From Nitrospira sp. (GTDB taxonomy: Bacteria; Nitrospirota; Nitrospiria; Nitrospirales; Nitrospiraceae): a stretch of DNA of 64,000 nucleotides. Both the position numbers and the translations under genes were made by a program. This document shows positions 1-8,084 of the stretch, in pieces. Each line of letters begins with the position of its first letter. Within the stretch, counting starts at the first letter, position 1. Location of the stretch: positions 18,016 to 82,015 of the forward strand of contig VOPT01000046.1 in the NCBI GenBank assembly GCA_009594865.1, in the 5' to 3' direction. The notes beneath the pieces are model-generated. The model was not told the origin of the DNA and searched no databases. It saw only the letters and a program-made list of their open reading frames with translations.

Positions 1-555
1 TACGATCCGAAAGGCTCTCACGCCTGGCGTGTGGGCCGTCTCGCCATGCTGCTCGCGGAAATGAAGCGGCTGCCGCCGGATCAGATAGACATGCTCAAGA
101 AAACCGCTCCCCTGCATGATGTGGGGAAGATCGGCCTGCTCGATGCCATCATCATGAAAGAAGGTCCTTATACCGCGATTGAGTGGGAAGCGATGAAGAC
201 GCACACCAAGATCGGCTCGAAGCTCTTGGCCGATAGCCGGTCACCACTCTTGATGATGGCGCGTGAAATTGCGTTGACGCATCATGAACGGTGGGACGGC
301 ACCGGCTATCATCGGTTAAAGGATGTTCAGACGCCCTTGCCCGGGCGCATCGTCGCGCTCGTGGATGCGTTTGACGTCATGACCCATCCTTGTTCGTATA
401 AAGCGCAGTTGACGCTCGTGCAGGCGAGGGCGGAAATCGAACGCCATGCCGGCACACAGTTCGACCCCGAGCTGAGCGCACTGTTTCTACAACTCATCGA
501 TCGGGAGGGCGAAGGTCTTCTGGCTGATTCGACGGCCCTGCAGTTGTTTGCCTAA
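1..555 (+). CDS. HD-GYP domain phosphodiesterase, C-terminal part (partial)
   Basis: The reading frame is open from base 1, so the N-terminus lies outside the window; 184 residues are visible. HD-GYP proteins hydrolyse cyclic di-GMP and are often fused to a receiver domain, which cannot be seen here. The metal-binding HD pair is in HDVGKIG (visible residues 39-40), the HH pair is at about 94-95, and the signature region reads WDGTGYH. The usual GYP is therefore GYH, a substitution seen in some divergent members. The tail after DAFDVMTH is short and acidic. A phosphodiesterase or c-di-GMP-binding role is inferred from the family. No downstream gene is clearly in operon with it. Confidence 0.85.
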   Translation, partial: YDPKGSHAWRVGRLAMLLAEMKRLPPDQIDMLKKTAPLHDVGKIGLLDAIIMKEGPYTAIEWEAMKTHTKIGSKLLADSRSPLLMMAREIALTHHERWDGTGYHRLKDVQTPLPGRIVALVDAFDVMTHPCSYKAQLTLVQARAEIERHAGTQFDPELSALFLQLIDREGEGLLADSTALQLFA

Positions 556-657
556 TCCCCTCGTTTCCCCACCTGCCTCCCGGTGGTCCGCTCACCTGCA
601 AGTGCAGCCTTCCCAGACAGTCACCATCCTCTAATGAGGTCGATGTCTTAAACGACC

Positions 658-1530
658 GTGCAAGTCGGGCGACGGAACGCTCGCAGTGCTGGGGTTCTCC
701 TCGCTGGCCTGTTGGTGGCCTTGGCTGGTTGGGGCTTCTGGTGGGAACCCGCGTCTCTGTCCACCCGAGAATATGATCTCGTGCTGCCCGGTTGGCCCGC
801 CGCTGCGGGCGACCTGCGGATTGCGGTATTGGCGGATCTGCATACCGGCTCACCTCATAACGATCTCGACAAATTGCAGGAGGTGGTGGACGCCACCAAT
901 CGCGCACATCCTGACCTTATCCTGCTGGCCGGGGATTTCGTGATCCAAGGTGTGGTGGGCGGACAATTTGTCGAACCCGAAGCAAGCGCCCGGGTCTTGC
1001 GATCGCTGCAGGCGACCCTGGGAGTGTATGCCGTCTTAGGGAATCACGATTGGTGGCTTGACGGGGCCCGTGTACGAAAAGCGCTCGAAGATGAAGGCAT
1101 TCCGGTGTTGGAGGATCGTGCGATCCCGCTCTTGTGTAACCGGCGGCCGTTTTGGTTGGCAGGCGTCAGCGACTTTTGGGAAGCGGCGCATGATGTCCGC
1201 CGCGCGCTCGCAGGCGTGGATGAGGCGAGCCCGGTCATCGTCGTCACGCACAATCCGGATGTGTTCCCTGAAATCCCTGACCGGGTCGCTCTGACGATCG
1301 CCGGCCATACACACGGAGGACAGGTGGCGGTGCCGGGATTGGGACGACCAGTGGTGCCGTCTCAATTCGGAGAACGGTATGCCATTGGGCATGTCGTCGA
1401 AGGCGGGCGGCATTTGTTCGTGAGTACGGGCATCGGCACGAGTATCCTACCGGTTCGCTTCCGGGTACCGCCGGAAATTTCGATGATTACCCTCCGCTCC
1501 GGAGTTCCGCACAGCCAGCCATCTTTGTGA
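658..1530 (+). CDS. Membrane-anchored metallophosphoesterase, YaeI-like
   Basis: 290 residues from a GTG start. A hydrophobic N-terminal segment (about residues 12-28) probably anchors the protein with the catalytic domain outside the cytoplasm. The calcineurin-like motifs are all present in order: DLH (D60, H62), AGD (D93), GNHD (129-131), THNPD, and AGHTHGGQ near residue 216. These bind the two-metal centre. The layout matches the YaeI/YkuE group, some of which act on lipid A precursors or other phospholipids; the substrate here is unknown. It ends 20 bases before the NikR operator and appears transcriptionally separate from nikR. Confidence 0.85.
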   Translation: MQVGRRNARSAGVLLAGLLVALAGWGFWWEPASLSTREYDLVLPGWPAAAGDLRIAVLADLHTGSPHNDLDKLQEVVDATNRAHPDLILLAGDFVIQGVVGGQFVEPEASARVLRSLQATLGVYAVLGNHDWWLDGARVRKALEDEGIPVLEDRAIPLLCNRRPFWLAGVSDFWEAAHDVRRALAGVDEASPVIVVTHNPDVFPEIPDRVALTIAGHTHGGQVAVPGLGRPVVPSQFGERYAIGHVVEGGRHLFVSTGIGTSILPVRFRVPPEISMITLRSGVPHSQPSL

Positions 1531-1560
1531 TTGACGCGTCCCGCGTCGCGGTGCTACAAA
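1531..1560 (+). promoter_or_regulatory. Putative nikR promoter
   Basis: TTGACG at 1531-1536 is followed after 18 bases by TACAAA at 1555-1560, a reasonable sigma70-type promoter. The -10 element lies inside the left arm of the NikR palindrome, so bound NikR would block RNA polymerase. The assignment is by pattern only. Confidence 0.5.
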
Positions 1561-1577
1561 AAATTTATTTGTAGCAC
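1551..1577. promoter_or_regulatory. NikR operator (perfect inverted repeat)
   Basis: A perfect 10-bp inverted repeat, GTGCTACAAA and TTTGTAGCAC, is separated by the 7 bases AAATTTA. Written as GTGCTAC-N13-GTAGCAC, it has the half-site and spacing described for NikR operators outside enterobacteria (GTGTTAC-N13/14-GTAACAC type). It lies 16 bases upstream of the nikR ATG and overlaps the likely -10 box, which suggests nickel-dependent autorepression of nikR and the genes behind it. Confidence 0.85.
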
Positions 1578-1592
1578 GTGGAAGGGACCGTC

Positions 1593-2012
1593 ATGGACAC
1601 ACTTGCGCGATTCGGCGTCTCACTCGACCGCCAGCTTCTCGTGGATTTCGATCGCCTGATTGAACAGCGGAAGTACACCAACCGCTCTGAGGCGATTCGC
1701 GATTTGATTCGCGATAGTCTGGTCGGCCAAGAGTGGAATGAGAACAAGGACACCATCGCGACCATCACCTTTGTCTATGACCATCACGTGCCGGACCTCT
1801 CAAGGAAACTCACCCACATTCAGCACGACTTCCAAGGGCACATCATGGCCGGGATGCACGTGCATCTGGACCATGATCACTGCCTGGAGGTCTTGGTGGC
1901 GCGGGGCAAAGGGGCCGCCATCCGCAAGATCGCTGATGCCTTACTCAGCGTCAAAGGTGTGAAACATGGCAAGTTGACCATGACGACGACCGGCAAAGGG
2001 CTGAGCGTCTGA
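1593..2012 (+). CDS. nikR: Nickel-responsive transcriptional regulator NikR
   Basis: 139 residues from ATG 1593, which has GAAGGGA just upstream; an in-frame GTG at 1578 would overlap the operator region and is less likely. The N-terminal ribbon-helix-helix domain covers about residues 1-45 ([11 protein letters not shown], then [12 protein letters not shown]). The C-terminal ACT-like domain carries the square-planar nickel ligands H78, H89, H91 and C97 in HIQH and [10 protein letters not shown], matching known NikR proteins. NikR represses nickel-uptake genes when nickel is bound. The gene overlaps the next by one base (TGATG), indicating translational coupling, and the TonB receptor 120 bases further on is the likely uptake target. 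Confidence 0.96.
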   Translation: MDTLARFGVSLDRQLLVDFDRLIEQRKYTNRSEAIRDLIRDSLVGQEWNENKDTIATITFVYDHHVPDLSRKLTHIQHDFQGHIMAGMHVHLDHDHCLEVLVARGKGAAIRKIADALLSVKGVKHGKLTMTTTGKGLSV

Positions 2013-2431
2013 TGACGATCTGCGTCGTGGATGGTCGTGGTGGGGGACTCGGAAGTCGAATGATCGAGGGGATGCGCGCCCTTGCGGACGAAGGGCATGC
2101 CATCATTGGGTTGGGGCTCAATCCCATCTCCGCGGAGGCCATGGCGCGTGCCGGAGCGACCTCAACGGAAACGGCGCCTCAGGTGATCCATCGACAGCTC
2201 CATGCCGCGGATATGATCGTCGGTTCGTTGAGTCTTCTCATGCCGGGAGCGATGTTGGGAGAAGTGACCCCCGTGCTAGCGCAGGTTGTGTTGGCCTCCC
2301 CTGCAAAGAAACTGCTCCTCCCTGTGAATAAACGGCAGGTTGAAGTCGTCGGCGCCGAGGGACGAACCCTCGATGCGTTAATCGATCATGCCGTTCAACG
2401 CATTGCGGTTCTCCTCAGATCGGCTGGCTGA
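2012..2431 (+). CDS. DUF3842 family protein
   Basis: 139 residues, with its ATG sharing the A of the nikR stop codon. The start VVDGRGGGLGSRM has a glycine-rich loop like a Rossmann-type dinucleotide or nucleotide site, and the middle (MIVGSLSLLMPGAMLGEVTP) and KKLLLPVN segments fit the DUF3842 family, whose function is not established. Coupling to NikR and position ahead of a TonB receptor suggest a part in nickel homeostasis, but that is inference from context. No signal peptide or membrane segment is visible, so it should be cytoplasmic. Confidence 0.75.
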   Translation: MTICVVDGRGGGLGSRMIEGMRALADEGHAIIGLGLNPISAEAMARAGATSTETAPQVIHRQLHAADMIVGSLSLLMPGAMLGEVTPVLAQVVLASPAKKLLLPVNKRQVEVVGAEGRTLDALIDHAVQRIAVLLRSAG

Positions 2432-2554
2432 GGCGGATCGTTCATCGCATTCTCTTCCCTGACAGTCAGATCACGAAGGTCTGAAGGCGCCTCCAGGGGC
2501 GCCCGGTGGCTTATGGCGAACACTTGTTCGTTCGGTTGATCTGAGGGGGTACCG

Positions 2555-4606
2555 ATGAATCGGTGGGCTTGGTGGTTAGGGGTCATACTCGTGATGTGGT
2601 CTGGCGACGTGACGATGCTGGTGTATGCCCATGACCCGGATGTACCGGATCTGGAAGTGCCTGAAATCACTGTTTCTGCCGATCGACCGGTGGCGGCCTC
2701 CTCCCAACAGTTCATTCCCGACAAGGAATACCTCATGCAGCCGCAGGGCCGTCCGGCGCAGGTCTTGCGGCTCATCCCCGGGTTCATTGCGGTCGAACAT
2801 TCGGGCGGAGCGGGCAAGGCCGATCAGTACTTCCTGCGCGGGTTCGATGCCGACCATGGCACCGATGTCGCGTTCTTCACCGACGGCATGCCGATTAATT
2901 TGCGCAGTCATGCCCACGGGCAGGGTTACACCGATCTGAATTTCATCATTCCCGAGACCATCGAAGGCGTGGATGTTTACAAAGGGGCCTATCTGCCCGA
3001 GTATGGTGATTTCGCCACGGCCGGCGCCGTGAACTTTCGCACCCGTGAGGTGGTGAAAGAAGGGCTTGTTCAATCGGCCGGCGGTCAATTCAACACCCAG
3101 CGCCATCTCCTGATGTTCTCGCCGACAAAGGATGCGGTACGGACGCTGTTCGCAGCGGAAGGCTACTACACCGACGGGCCGTTCCAGAACGACAACCGCT
3201 ATTTTCGTGGGAACCTATTGGGTAAGGCCACGATGAATCCGCTGGGCCGTGACGAATTGGTCATCACCGGCACGTTTCAGAAGTCGCAGTGGAATGGGTC
3301 CGGTGAGATTCCGCTTCGGGCCGTGCATGATGGTTCGTTGGATCGCTTTGGCTCGATCGATCCGAGCGAAGGCGGTAAGACGCTGCGTAGCACGGGCCGC
3401 ATGAATTACCATTACGACATGCCGTCAGGAGGCCGGTTTTTCGCCAACGCCTATGCCCAGTATTACCGATTTGATTTGTTTACGAACTTCACCTTTTTTC
3501 TGAACGATCCGGTCAACGGGGACGGTTTTCAGCAATCGGACCGGCGCGTGGTCTACGGCGGCGATGTCGGCTACAAACAGCTCGTGCGGTTCTTCGACAT
3601 GGACGGGGCCGCGACCGTGGGGTTGCAGGCACGGGTGGACGACATCCATGCGCGCCTGGCACCACAAGTTAAACGGGCGCCGCTGGGAACAACCGTGGAC
3701 AGCACGATTGTTGAGGCCTCCTACGCGCCTTTTCTCAAATTAGAGCTGCAGCCGACGCCCTGGTTGCGACTAGCCGGAGGCGTCCGCACCGAAGTCTTCA
3801 CGTTCGACGTGCGAAACCGCTGCGCAACCTGTGCGGAACAGCCGGCGGGCAATACCAGTTCGGGGCTTGTGCTGCCGAAGATGAACGTCATTCTGGGGCC
3901 CTGGTTCAGGACGGAGTTTTTTGCCAATTACGGGGAGGGCTACCACAGCAATGACGCCCGCTCAGCGGTTGCCCAAGCCGCCTCTCCCTTGGCCAAAGCG
4001 AGAAATTACGAAGTCGGCGTTCGCTCGAAGCCGTGGGGGCCTGACGGGGTCGAACTCATCGCGACCTTGTGGGCGCTGGACCTGAAGCAGGAACTTGTCT
4101 TTGTCGGGGATCAGGGGACTACAGAGATCCGTGGGGCTTCGCGCCGACGTGGGATGGAAGTTGCCGCCCGTGGCCAAGTCTGGGGGCCGCTCTACTTCAA
4201 CGGCAGCGTGACCTGGACCAAGGCGGAATTCACGAACGGAGGCGCGATTCCGCTGGCGCCGGAAGTGACGGCCTATGGAGCGTTGTTGTTGCGCTGGCCC
4301 GAAGGACTGACATCCCAGATTCAAGCCACCTATCTCGGCGTTCGGCCGTTAGTCGAAGACCGCAGTGCGAAGGCGCCGTCCTGGACGACCTTTGATCTGT
4401 CGGAGCGATATCAACTCCCGGTGAAACTGCCGCACGGCCGGTTGGAGGCGTTTCTCTTTGTGCAGAATCTGTTCAATACAAAATGGGAGCAAGCGACGTT
4501 CTTTTTTGACTCGCGCCTGCGTAACGAAGCGGCCGGTATCGCCGACACGCACTTTGTGCCGGGGAATCCACGGTTTGTGATGGCGGGCCTCGCCTGGTAT
4601 TTCTGA
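2555..4606 (+). CDS. TonB-dependent outer-membrane receptor, putative nickel uptake
   Basis: 683 residues. ATG 2555 follows a GAGGGGG ribosome-binding site. A signal peptide (about residues 1-26, ending VYAHD) precedes a TonB-box-like EITVSA (about 37-42). The plug domain follows, with QVLRLIPGFIAVEH, YFLRGFDADHGTD and the typical GVDVYKGAYLPEYGDFATAGAVNF. The rest is the beta barrel, ending in the aromatic residue F (LAWYF) as expected for outer-membrane insertion. Position behind nikR and its operator suggests a nickel-chelate substrate, comparable to NikR-controlled receptors in Helicobacter. The substrate cannot be read from the sequence. The 123-base leader contains a GGCGCC/GGCGCC palindrome but no recognised riboswitch. 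Confidence 0.88.
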   Translation: MNRWAWWLGVILVMWSGDVTMLVYAHDPDVPDLEVPEITVSADRPVAASSQQFIPDKEYLMQPQGRPAQVLRLIPGFIAVEHSGGAGKADQYFLRGFDADHGTDVAFFTDGMPINLRSHAHGQGYTDLNFIIPETIEGVDVYKGAYLPEYGDFATAGAVNFRTREVVKEGLVQSAGGQFNTQRHLLMFSPTKDAVRTLFAAEGYYTDGPFQNDNRYFRGNLLGKATMNPLGRDELVITGTFQKSQWNGSGEIPLRAVHDGSLDRFGSIDPSEGGKTLRSTGRMNYHYDMPSGGRFFANAYAQYYRFDLFTNFTFFLNDPVNGDGFQQSDRRVVYGGDVGYKQLVRFFDMDGAATVGLQARVDDIHARLAPQVKRAPLGTTVDSTIVEASYAPFLKLELQPTPWLRLAGGVRTEVFTFDVRNRCATCAEQPAGNTSSGLVLPKMNVILGPWFRTEFFANYGEGYHSNDARSAVAQAASPLAKARNYEVGVRSKPWGPDGVELIATLWALDLKQELVFVGDQGTTEIRGASRRRGMEVAARGQVWGPLYFNGSVTWTKAEFTNGGAIPLAPEVTAYGALLLRWPEGLTSQIQATYLGVRPLVEDRSAKAPSWTTFDLSERYQLPVKLPHGRLEAFLFVQNLFNTKWEQATFFFDSRLRNEAAGIADTHFVPGNPRFVMAGLAWYF

Positions 4607-4658
4607 GCATGACCAAGTCGACATCATGGCATGTGCTTTACAGAGAAGGGAGCGCAGT

Positions 4659-5636
4659 ATGAAGTTAGGAAGCATGACCCAGTTCATAGACCATCACTAC
4701 CGGCATTTCAACGCGGCCGCCATGAAAGATGCCGCACGGGCTTATCGTGCCCATCTGGAGGCGGGAGGGAAGATGCTGGTGACGCTGGGCGGTGCCATGA
4801 GCACGGCGGAATTGGGGTTGTCCTTGGCGGAGATGATTCGCGAGGACAAGGTCCATGCGATCTGTTGTACTGGGGCGAATCTGGAAGAAGACCTGTTCAA
4901 CCTCGTCGCACAAAAACATTATGAGCGCATTCCGCACTATCGCGAACTGACGGCGCAAGATGAGCAGAAGCTGTTGGAGCGTCACCTGAATCGTGTCACC
5001 GACACCTGTATCCCTGAAGCCGAAGCCATGCGACGCATCGAGGCTGCGGTAGCCAACGAATGGGTGTCCGCTGACAGGGCCGGGACGCGCGCGTTTCCGC
5101 ACGAGTTCCTCTACCGCCTTCTGGTCGATGGAACACTGAACGCGCAGTATCAAGTCGATCCCCGTGACAGTTGGATGCATGCGGCAGCAGAGCGACAGCT
5201 TCCCATCTTTGTGCCCGGCTGGGAAGATTCCACGCTGGGCAATATGTATGCAGCACGCTGCCTGTCGGGTGAGGTGAAGAATGTGCACACCGTACGGTCG
5301 GGTATCGAATACATGATGCAGCTGGCCGAGTGGTACACGGACATCACCAAGGACCGTTCACTTGGATTTTTTCAGATCGGGGGAGGAATCGCTGGAGATT
5401 TTCCGATTTGTGTGGTGCCGATGCTGCATCAAGATCTCCGCAGAGACCATGTTCCGTTGTGGGGTTACTTCTGTCAGATCAGCGACTCAACGACAAGTTA
5501 TGGTTCGTACTCCGGAGCGGTTCCGAATGAAAAGATTACCTGGGGCAAGCTGGGGATCGACACACCAAAATTCATTATCGAGTCCGATGCGACCATCGTG
5601 GCACCCCTAGTCTTCGCCTATGTTCTTGGATGGTGA
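4659..5636 (+). CDS. Deoxyhypusine synthase-like protein
   Basis: 325 residues from ATG 4659, which has AGAAGGGA at good spacing; an in-frame ATG at 4626 has none. The protein follows the deoxyhypusine synthase fold: LGGAMSTAELGLSL for the NAD site, CTGANLEEDLFN, and QIGGGIAGDFPICVVP. Near the C-terminus TWGKLGIDT keeps the lysine (about K297) that forms the covalent butylamine intermediate in the eukaryotic enzyme. Bacteria lack eIF5A, and bacterial homologues are thought to act on free polyamines, for example as homospermidine synthases. The exact reaction is not known here. The next gene, hldD, overlaps its 3' end by 17 bases. Confidence 0.85.
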   Translation: MKLGSMTQFIDHHYRHFNAAAMKDAARAYRAHLEAGGKMLVTLGGAMSTAELGLSLAEMIREDKVHAICCTGANLEEDLFNLVAQKHYERIPHYRELTAQDEQKLLERHLNRVTDTCIPEAEAMRRIEAAVANEWVSADRAGTRAFPHEFLYRLLVDGTLNAQYQVDPRDSWMHAAAERQLPIFVPGWEDSTLGNMYAARCLSGEVKNVHTVRSGIEYMMQLAEWYTDITKDRSLGFFQIGGGIAGDFPICVVPMLHQDLRRDHVPLWGYFCQISDSTTSYGSYSGAVPNEKITWGKLGIDTPKFIIESDATIVAPLVFAYVLGW

Positions 5637-6642
5637 CGTGCCGCGAAGTTTCGAAGATTGCCGTGTGTTGGTAACCGGTGGGGCGGGGTTTATCGGCAGT
5701 GCGGTCGTATGGGGTCTCAACCAACGAGGATGCAACAATGTGGTCGTCGTTGACCGGTTGCGGCACAGCGAAAAGTGGCGGCATCTAACTGGCTTGCAGA
5801 TGTGCGATTACCGTGAGGCCGACGAATTTTGGCCCCGCATCGAGGCGGGAACGATGGACAAGTTCGACGTGGTTCTCCATCTCGGTGCCTGTTCGTCGAC
5901 GACCGAGCAAGATGTCGCCTATTTAATCCGTAACAATTATGAGCTGACGAAGCGTCTGGCCTATTGGGCGCTCTCTATCGGCGCACGATTCGTGTACGCA
6001 TCCTCGGCTGCGACATATGGCGATGGCCACGAAGGCATGCGAGACACGGAGCGCGATGTGACCCGCTTCCGTCCACAGAACGCGTATGGCTTTTCAAAAT
6101 ATCTCTTTGACTGTCACGCGATGAAACACGGGCTTCTGTCGCACATCATTGGCTTGAAATACTTCAACGTCTTTGGCCCGAATGAAGACCACAAGGGCGA
6201 CATGCGAAGCATGGTCTACAAGGCGTGGCAGCAAATCGTGGACAAGGGACGGGTGCGATTGTTCAAGAGTTATCGAGCCGAATATCCCGACGGCCGGCAG
6301 CGTAGAGACTTTGTCTACGTCAGAGATGCGGTTGCCATGACCCTGCATCTTGCGGGGCTCGAGCGCGCGTCAGGACTGTTTAATATTGGCTCAGGTGAAT
6401 CGCACACCTGGCTGGAGTTAGTGACGTCAGTCTTTCAGGCCATGGGACGCGATCCGCAGATCGAATTTGTCGACATGCCCGAACACCTGAGGACGCGGTA
6501 CCAATATTTCACGTGTGCCGACATCACTAAGCTTCGCGAAACGGGATATTCCGCACCGGTTACCCCACTGCCAGTTGCCGTGAATGAATATGTGACGGGA
6601 TATCTCATTCCGGGGCGTGTGCTCGATCCCACTTCACCGTGA
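5620..6642 (+). CDS. hldD: ADP-L-glycero-D-manno-heptose-6-epimerase-like protein
   Basis: 340 residues of the extended short-chain dehydrogenase fold. The NAD-binding loop GGAGFIGS lies at about residues 20-27 and the catalytic YGFSK (YxxxK) near 154. The HldD-type sequence KYFNVFGPNEDHKGDMRS and the later RRDFVYVRDAV support the heptose epimerase assignment, an inner-core LPS precursor step. The gene overlaps the deoxyhypusine-synthase-like gene by 17 bases. It has an N-terminal extension of about 13 residues relative to typical HldD, so the true start may be slightly downstream. A related nucleotide-sugar epimerase cannot be excluded. Confidence 0.85.
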   Translation: MFLDGDVPRSFEDCRVLVTGGAGFIGSAVVWGLNQRGCNNVVVVDRLRHSEKWRHLTGLQMCDYREADEFWPRIEAGTMDKFDVVLHLGACSSTTEQDVAYLIRNNYELTKRLAYWALSIGARFVYASSAATYGDGHEGMRDTERDVTRFRPQNAYGFSKYLFDCHAMKHGLLSHIIGLKYFNVFGPNEDHKGDMRSMVYKAWQQIVDKGRVRLFKSYRAEYPDGRQRRDFVYVRDAVAMTLHLAGLERASGLFNIGSGESHTWLELVTSVFQAMGRDPQIEFVDMPEHLRTRYQYFTCADITKLRETGYSAPVTPLPVAVNEYVTGYLIPGRVLDPTSP

Positions 6643-6737
6643 AGGTTGGTGCTGATGGAGCCCTCGCCCTGATTGAAAGGCTGCGGCATCGGCATTTACG
6701 ATTCGAGCTTCCCTGGACACCTTGATTTGGAGTGGCC

Positions 6738-7313
6738 ATGATCCTTCCTCGTGACTATTTCGATCGTCCGACCCTCGAGGTGGCTCGTTCGTTGATCGGG
6801 AAGTACCTTGTTCGCGAGCAGGGTAGTGGGATGATTGCCGGAAGGATCATCGAAGTGGAGGCCTACATCGGCACGGAGGATCAGGCCTGTCATGCTTCGA
6901 AGGGGCGGACGGCCAGGACCGACGTGTTGTTCGGTCCGCCGGGGCATGCCTATGTCTACCTCTGCTACGGCATGTACGAAATGCTGAACGTGGTCACGGA
7001 GCGGGAGGGGTTTCCGGCGGCGATTCTCCTTCGAGCTGTGGAATGCGAAGGAGAATTGATCGATGGCCCGGGGCGTTTAACGCGGGCTTTCGATATCGAT
7101 CGCCGGTTGAATCGCTGCGATCTGACGCTCGGCCAGTCGCTCTGGTTTGAGGATCGTGGCGAGGTCCTGCCAGATAGTTTGCTCAACACCCATCCGCGTA
7201 TCGGTGTGGATTACGCCGGCGAGTGGGCACACAAGCCCTGGCGCTTTCGCCTGACGACCGAGACAGCCAGGCCTCGCCGTCCCATCGCTAAACGGTCGCT
7301 CCCGAGGAAATAA
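6738..7313 (+). CDS. DNA-3-methyladenine glycosylase (AAG/MPG family)
   Basis: 191 residues from ATG 6738, placed 5 bases after GGAG; GTG 6732 overlaps the ribosome-binding site. The protein matches the alkyladenine glycosylase family, with LARSLIGKYLV, EVEAYIGTEDQACHA (the E of EVEAY is the catalytic glutamate), RTDVLFGPPGHAYVYLCYGMYEMLNVV, and the product-side GPGRLTRAF. It excises 3-methyladenine and other alkylated or deaminated purines as the first step of base-excision repair. It is monocistronic and ends in a shared terminator with the convergent gene. Confidence 0.92.
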   Translation: MILPRDYFDRPTLEVARSLIGKYLVREQGSGMIAGRIIEVEAYIGTEDQACHASKGRTARTDVLFGPPGHAYVYLCYGMYEMLNVVTEREGFPAAILLRAVECEGELIDGPGRLTRAFDIDRRLNRCDLTLGQSLWFEDRGEVLPDSLLNTHPRIGVDYAGEWAHKPWRFRLTTETARPRRPIAKRSLPRK

Positions 7314-7344
7314 AAAAGGGGAAGCCGGTGTGCGGCTTCCCCTT
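7312..7344. terminator. Bidirectional rho-independent terminator
   Basis: The 9-bp stem GGGGAAGCC (7318-7326) and GGCTTCCCC (7334-7342) encloses a 7-base loop. A run of six A on the left becomes a U-tract for the minus-strand gene at 7372-7740, so the signal is strongest in that direction. It sits between two convergent genes and can serve both. Confidence 0.85.
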
Positions 7345-7371
7345 CGTAGGACGGAATTGAAGAACAAAAAA

Positions 7372-7740
7372 CTAGTCGATCTTGCGCTCGCCGGTGATCT
7401 TGGTGGCGGAGGTCACCGGGGGCTCGATCTTGATCTGCGGACCCTGCACGTTTGGCAGGCGGCCTGCGCCCTGACCTTCGGTAATCCGCGCATTGTCCGT
7501 CTTGGTCAACTTCTGTTCGGCATGCTTGGAGGACGAATTCGCAGACTTGAGCAGGGTGGATTCCCCGCGTGCGTCGCCCTGTCCCGGATCGTTAGCTGTC
7601 GGCTGTCCGTTCACCGGGCTGCCGTCGTTCTTCATCGGATAACCTTCGTGCTTCGGCAACAGCGCCGGGTTTGCGGAGGCCATCGAACACAGAAACAATA
7701 CACCTGCAAGGGTCGCGACGCTGCCGATCACGAGTTTCAT
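7372..7740 (-). CDS. Small secreted protein of unknown function
   Basis: 122 residues, with AAAGGAG eight bases before the ATG. A clear signal peptide (MKLVIGSVATLAGVLFLCSMASA) precedes a hydrophilic, low-complexity mature part rich in N, S, G and K, with no cysteine and no recognisable domain. The mature region looks intrinsically disordered. It is monocistronic and ends at the bidirectional terminator. No function can be assigned; a periplasmic or surface location is inferred from the signal peptide. Confidence 0.75.
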   Translation of the reverse strand: MKLVIGSVATLAGVLFLCSMASANPALLPKHEGYPMKNDGSPVNGQPTANDPGQGDARGESTLLKSANSSSKHAEQKLTKTDNARITEGQGAGRLPNVQGPQIKIEPPVTSATKITGERKID

Positions 7741-8084
7741 ACCCCTACTCCTTTGAAAGAATGTGAAAGTATGGTGGTCGAGTATATAGACGTTAAAAGC
7801 CTTAAGAGTGCCGGAATCTTAGCTGCCTGAAGAAGCCGTGTCAAGAATAAAGGGGGGAGAGGAGGACGGATAAGGGACCCTCCTTTGCTCGCGCAACGCG
7901 CGGCCTGGGAAGGCCTTCGTTGGACGCGCGCAGGAGGCGACGCACCACGCCTGTCCTTCGATAGCAAAGAGTGGTGGCGTGCTTGGTCGATGCGAGAAGC
8001 CTGGGACGTGCTGCGGGCTAAGGCAAGGCTAGACGTGCAGAACAAGTTTCTTGCCAGCTCGAGGCCCGAGTAACGAGGGCGGAA
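7741..8084. other. Intergenic region, 344 bases
   Basis: Apart from the leader of the minus-strand secreted-protein gene (ribosome-binding site at about 7749-7756) and the GC-rich palindromic repeat at 7878-7950, no gene or clear signal is seen. Short reading frames here overlap the repeat and have no recognisable content. Confidence 0.5.
7878..7950 (+). repeat. GC-rich palindromic intergenic repeat, copy 1 (family B)
   Basis: This stretch aligns with 55390-55452. Shared blocks in the same order are CCTCCT, GCTCG, AACGCGCG, CCTG-GAAGG-CCT, TTCG, ACGCGCGCAG and GAGG. The inner blocks ACGCGCG and CGCGCG can pair. Only two copies are in the window. The sequence resembles a REP-type mobile palindrome, but no transposase is nearby. 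Confidence 0.6.

Noticed and set aside
2432..2554. Possible riboswitch upstream of the TonB receptor
   Set aside because: Only a GGCGCC palindrome is visible; no cobalamin or other riboswitch core was recognised.
4626..4658. Upstream ATG start for the deoxyhypusine-synthase-like gene
   Set aside because: No ribosome-binding site; ATG 4659 has one at good spacing and matches the family start.
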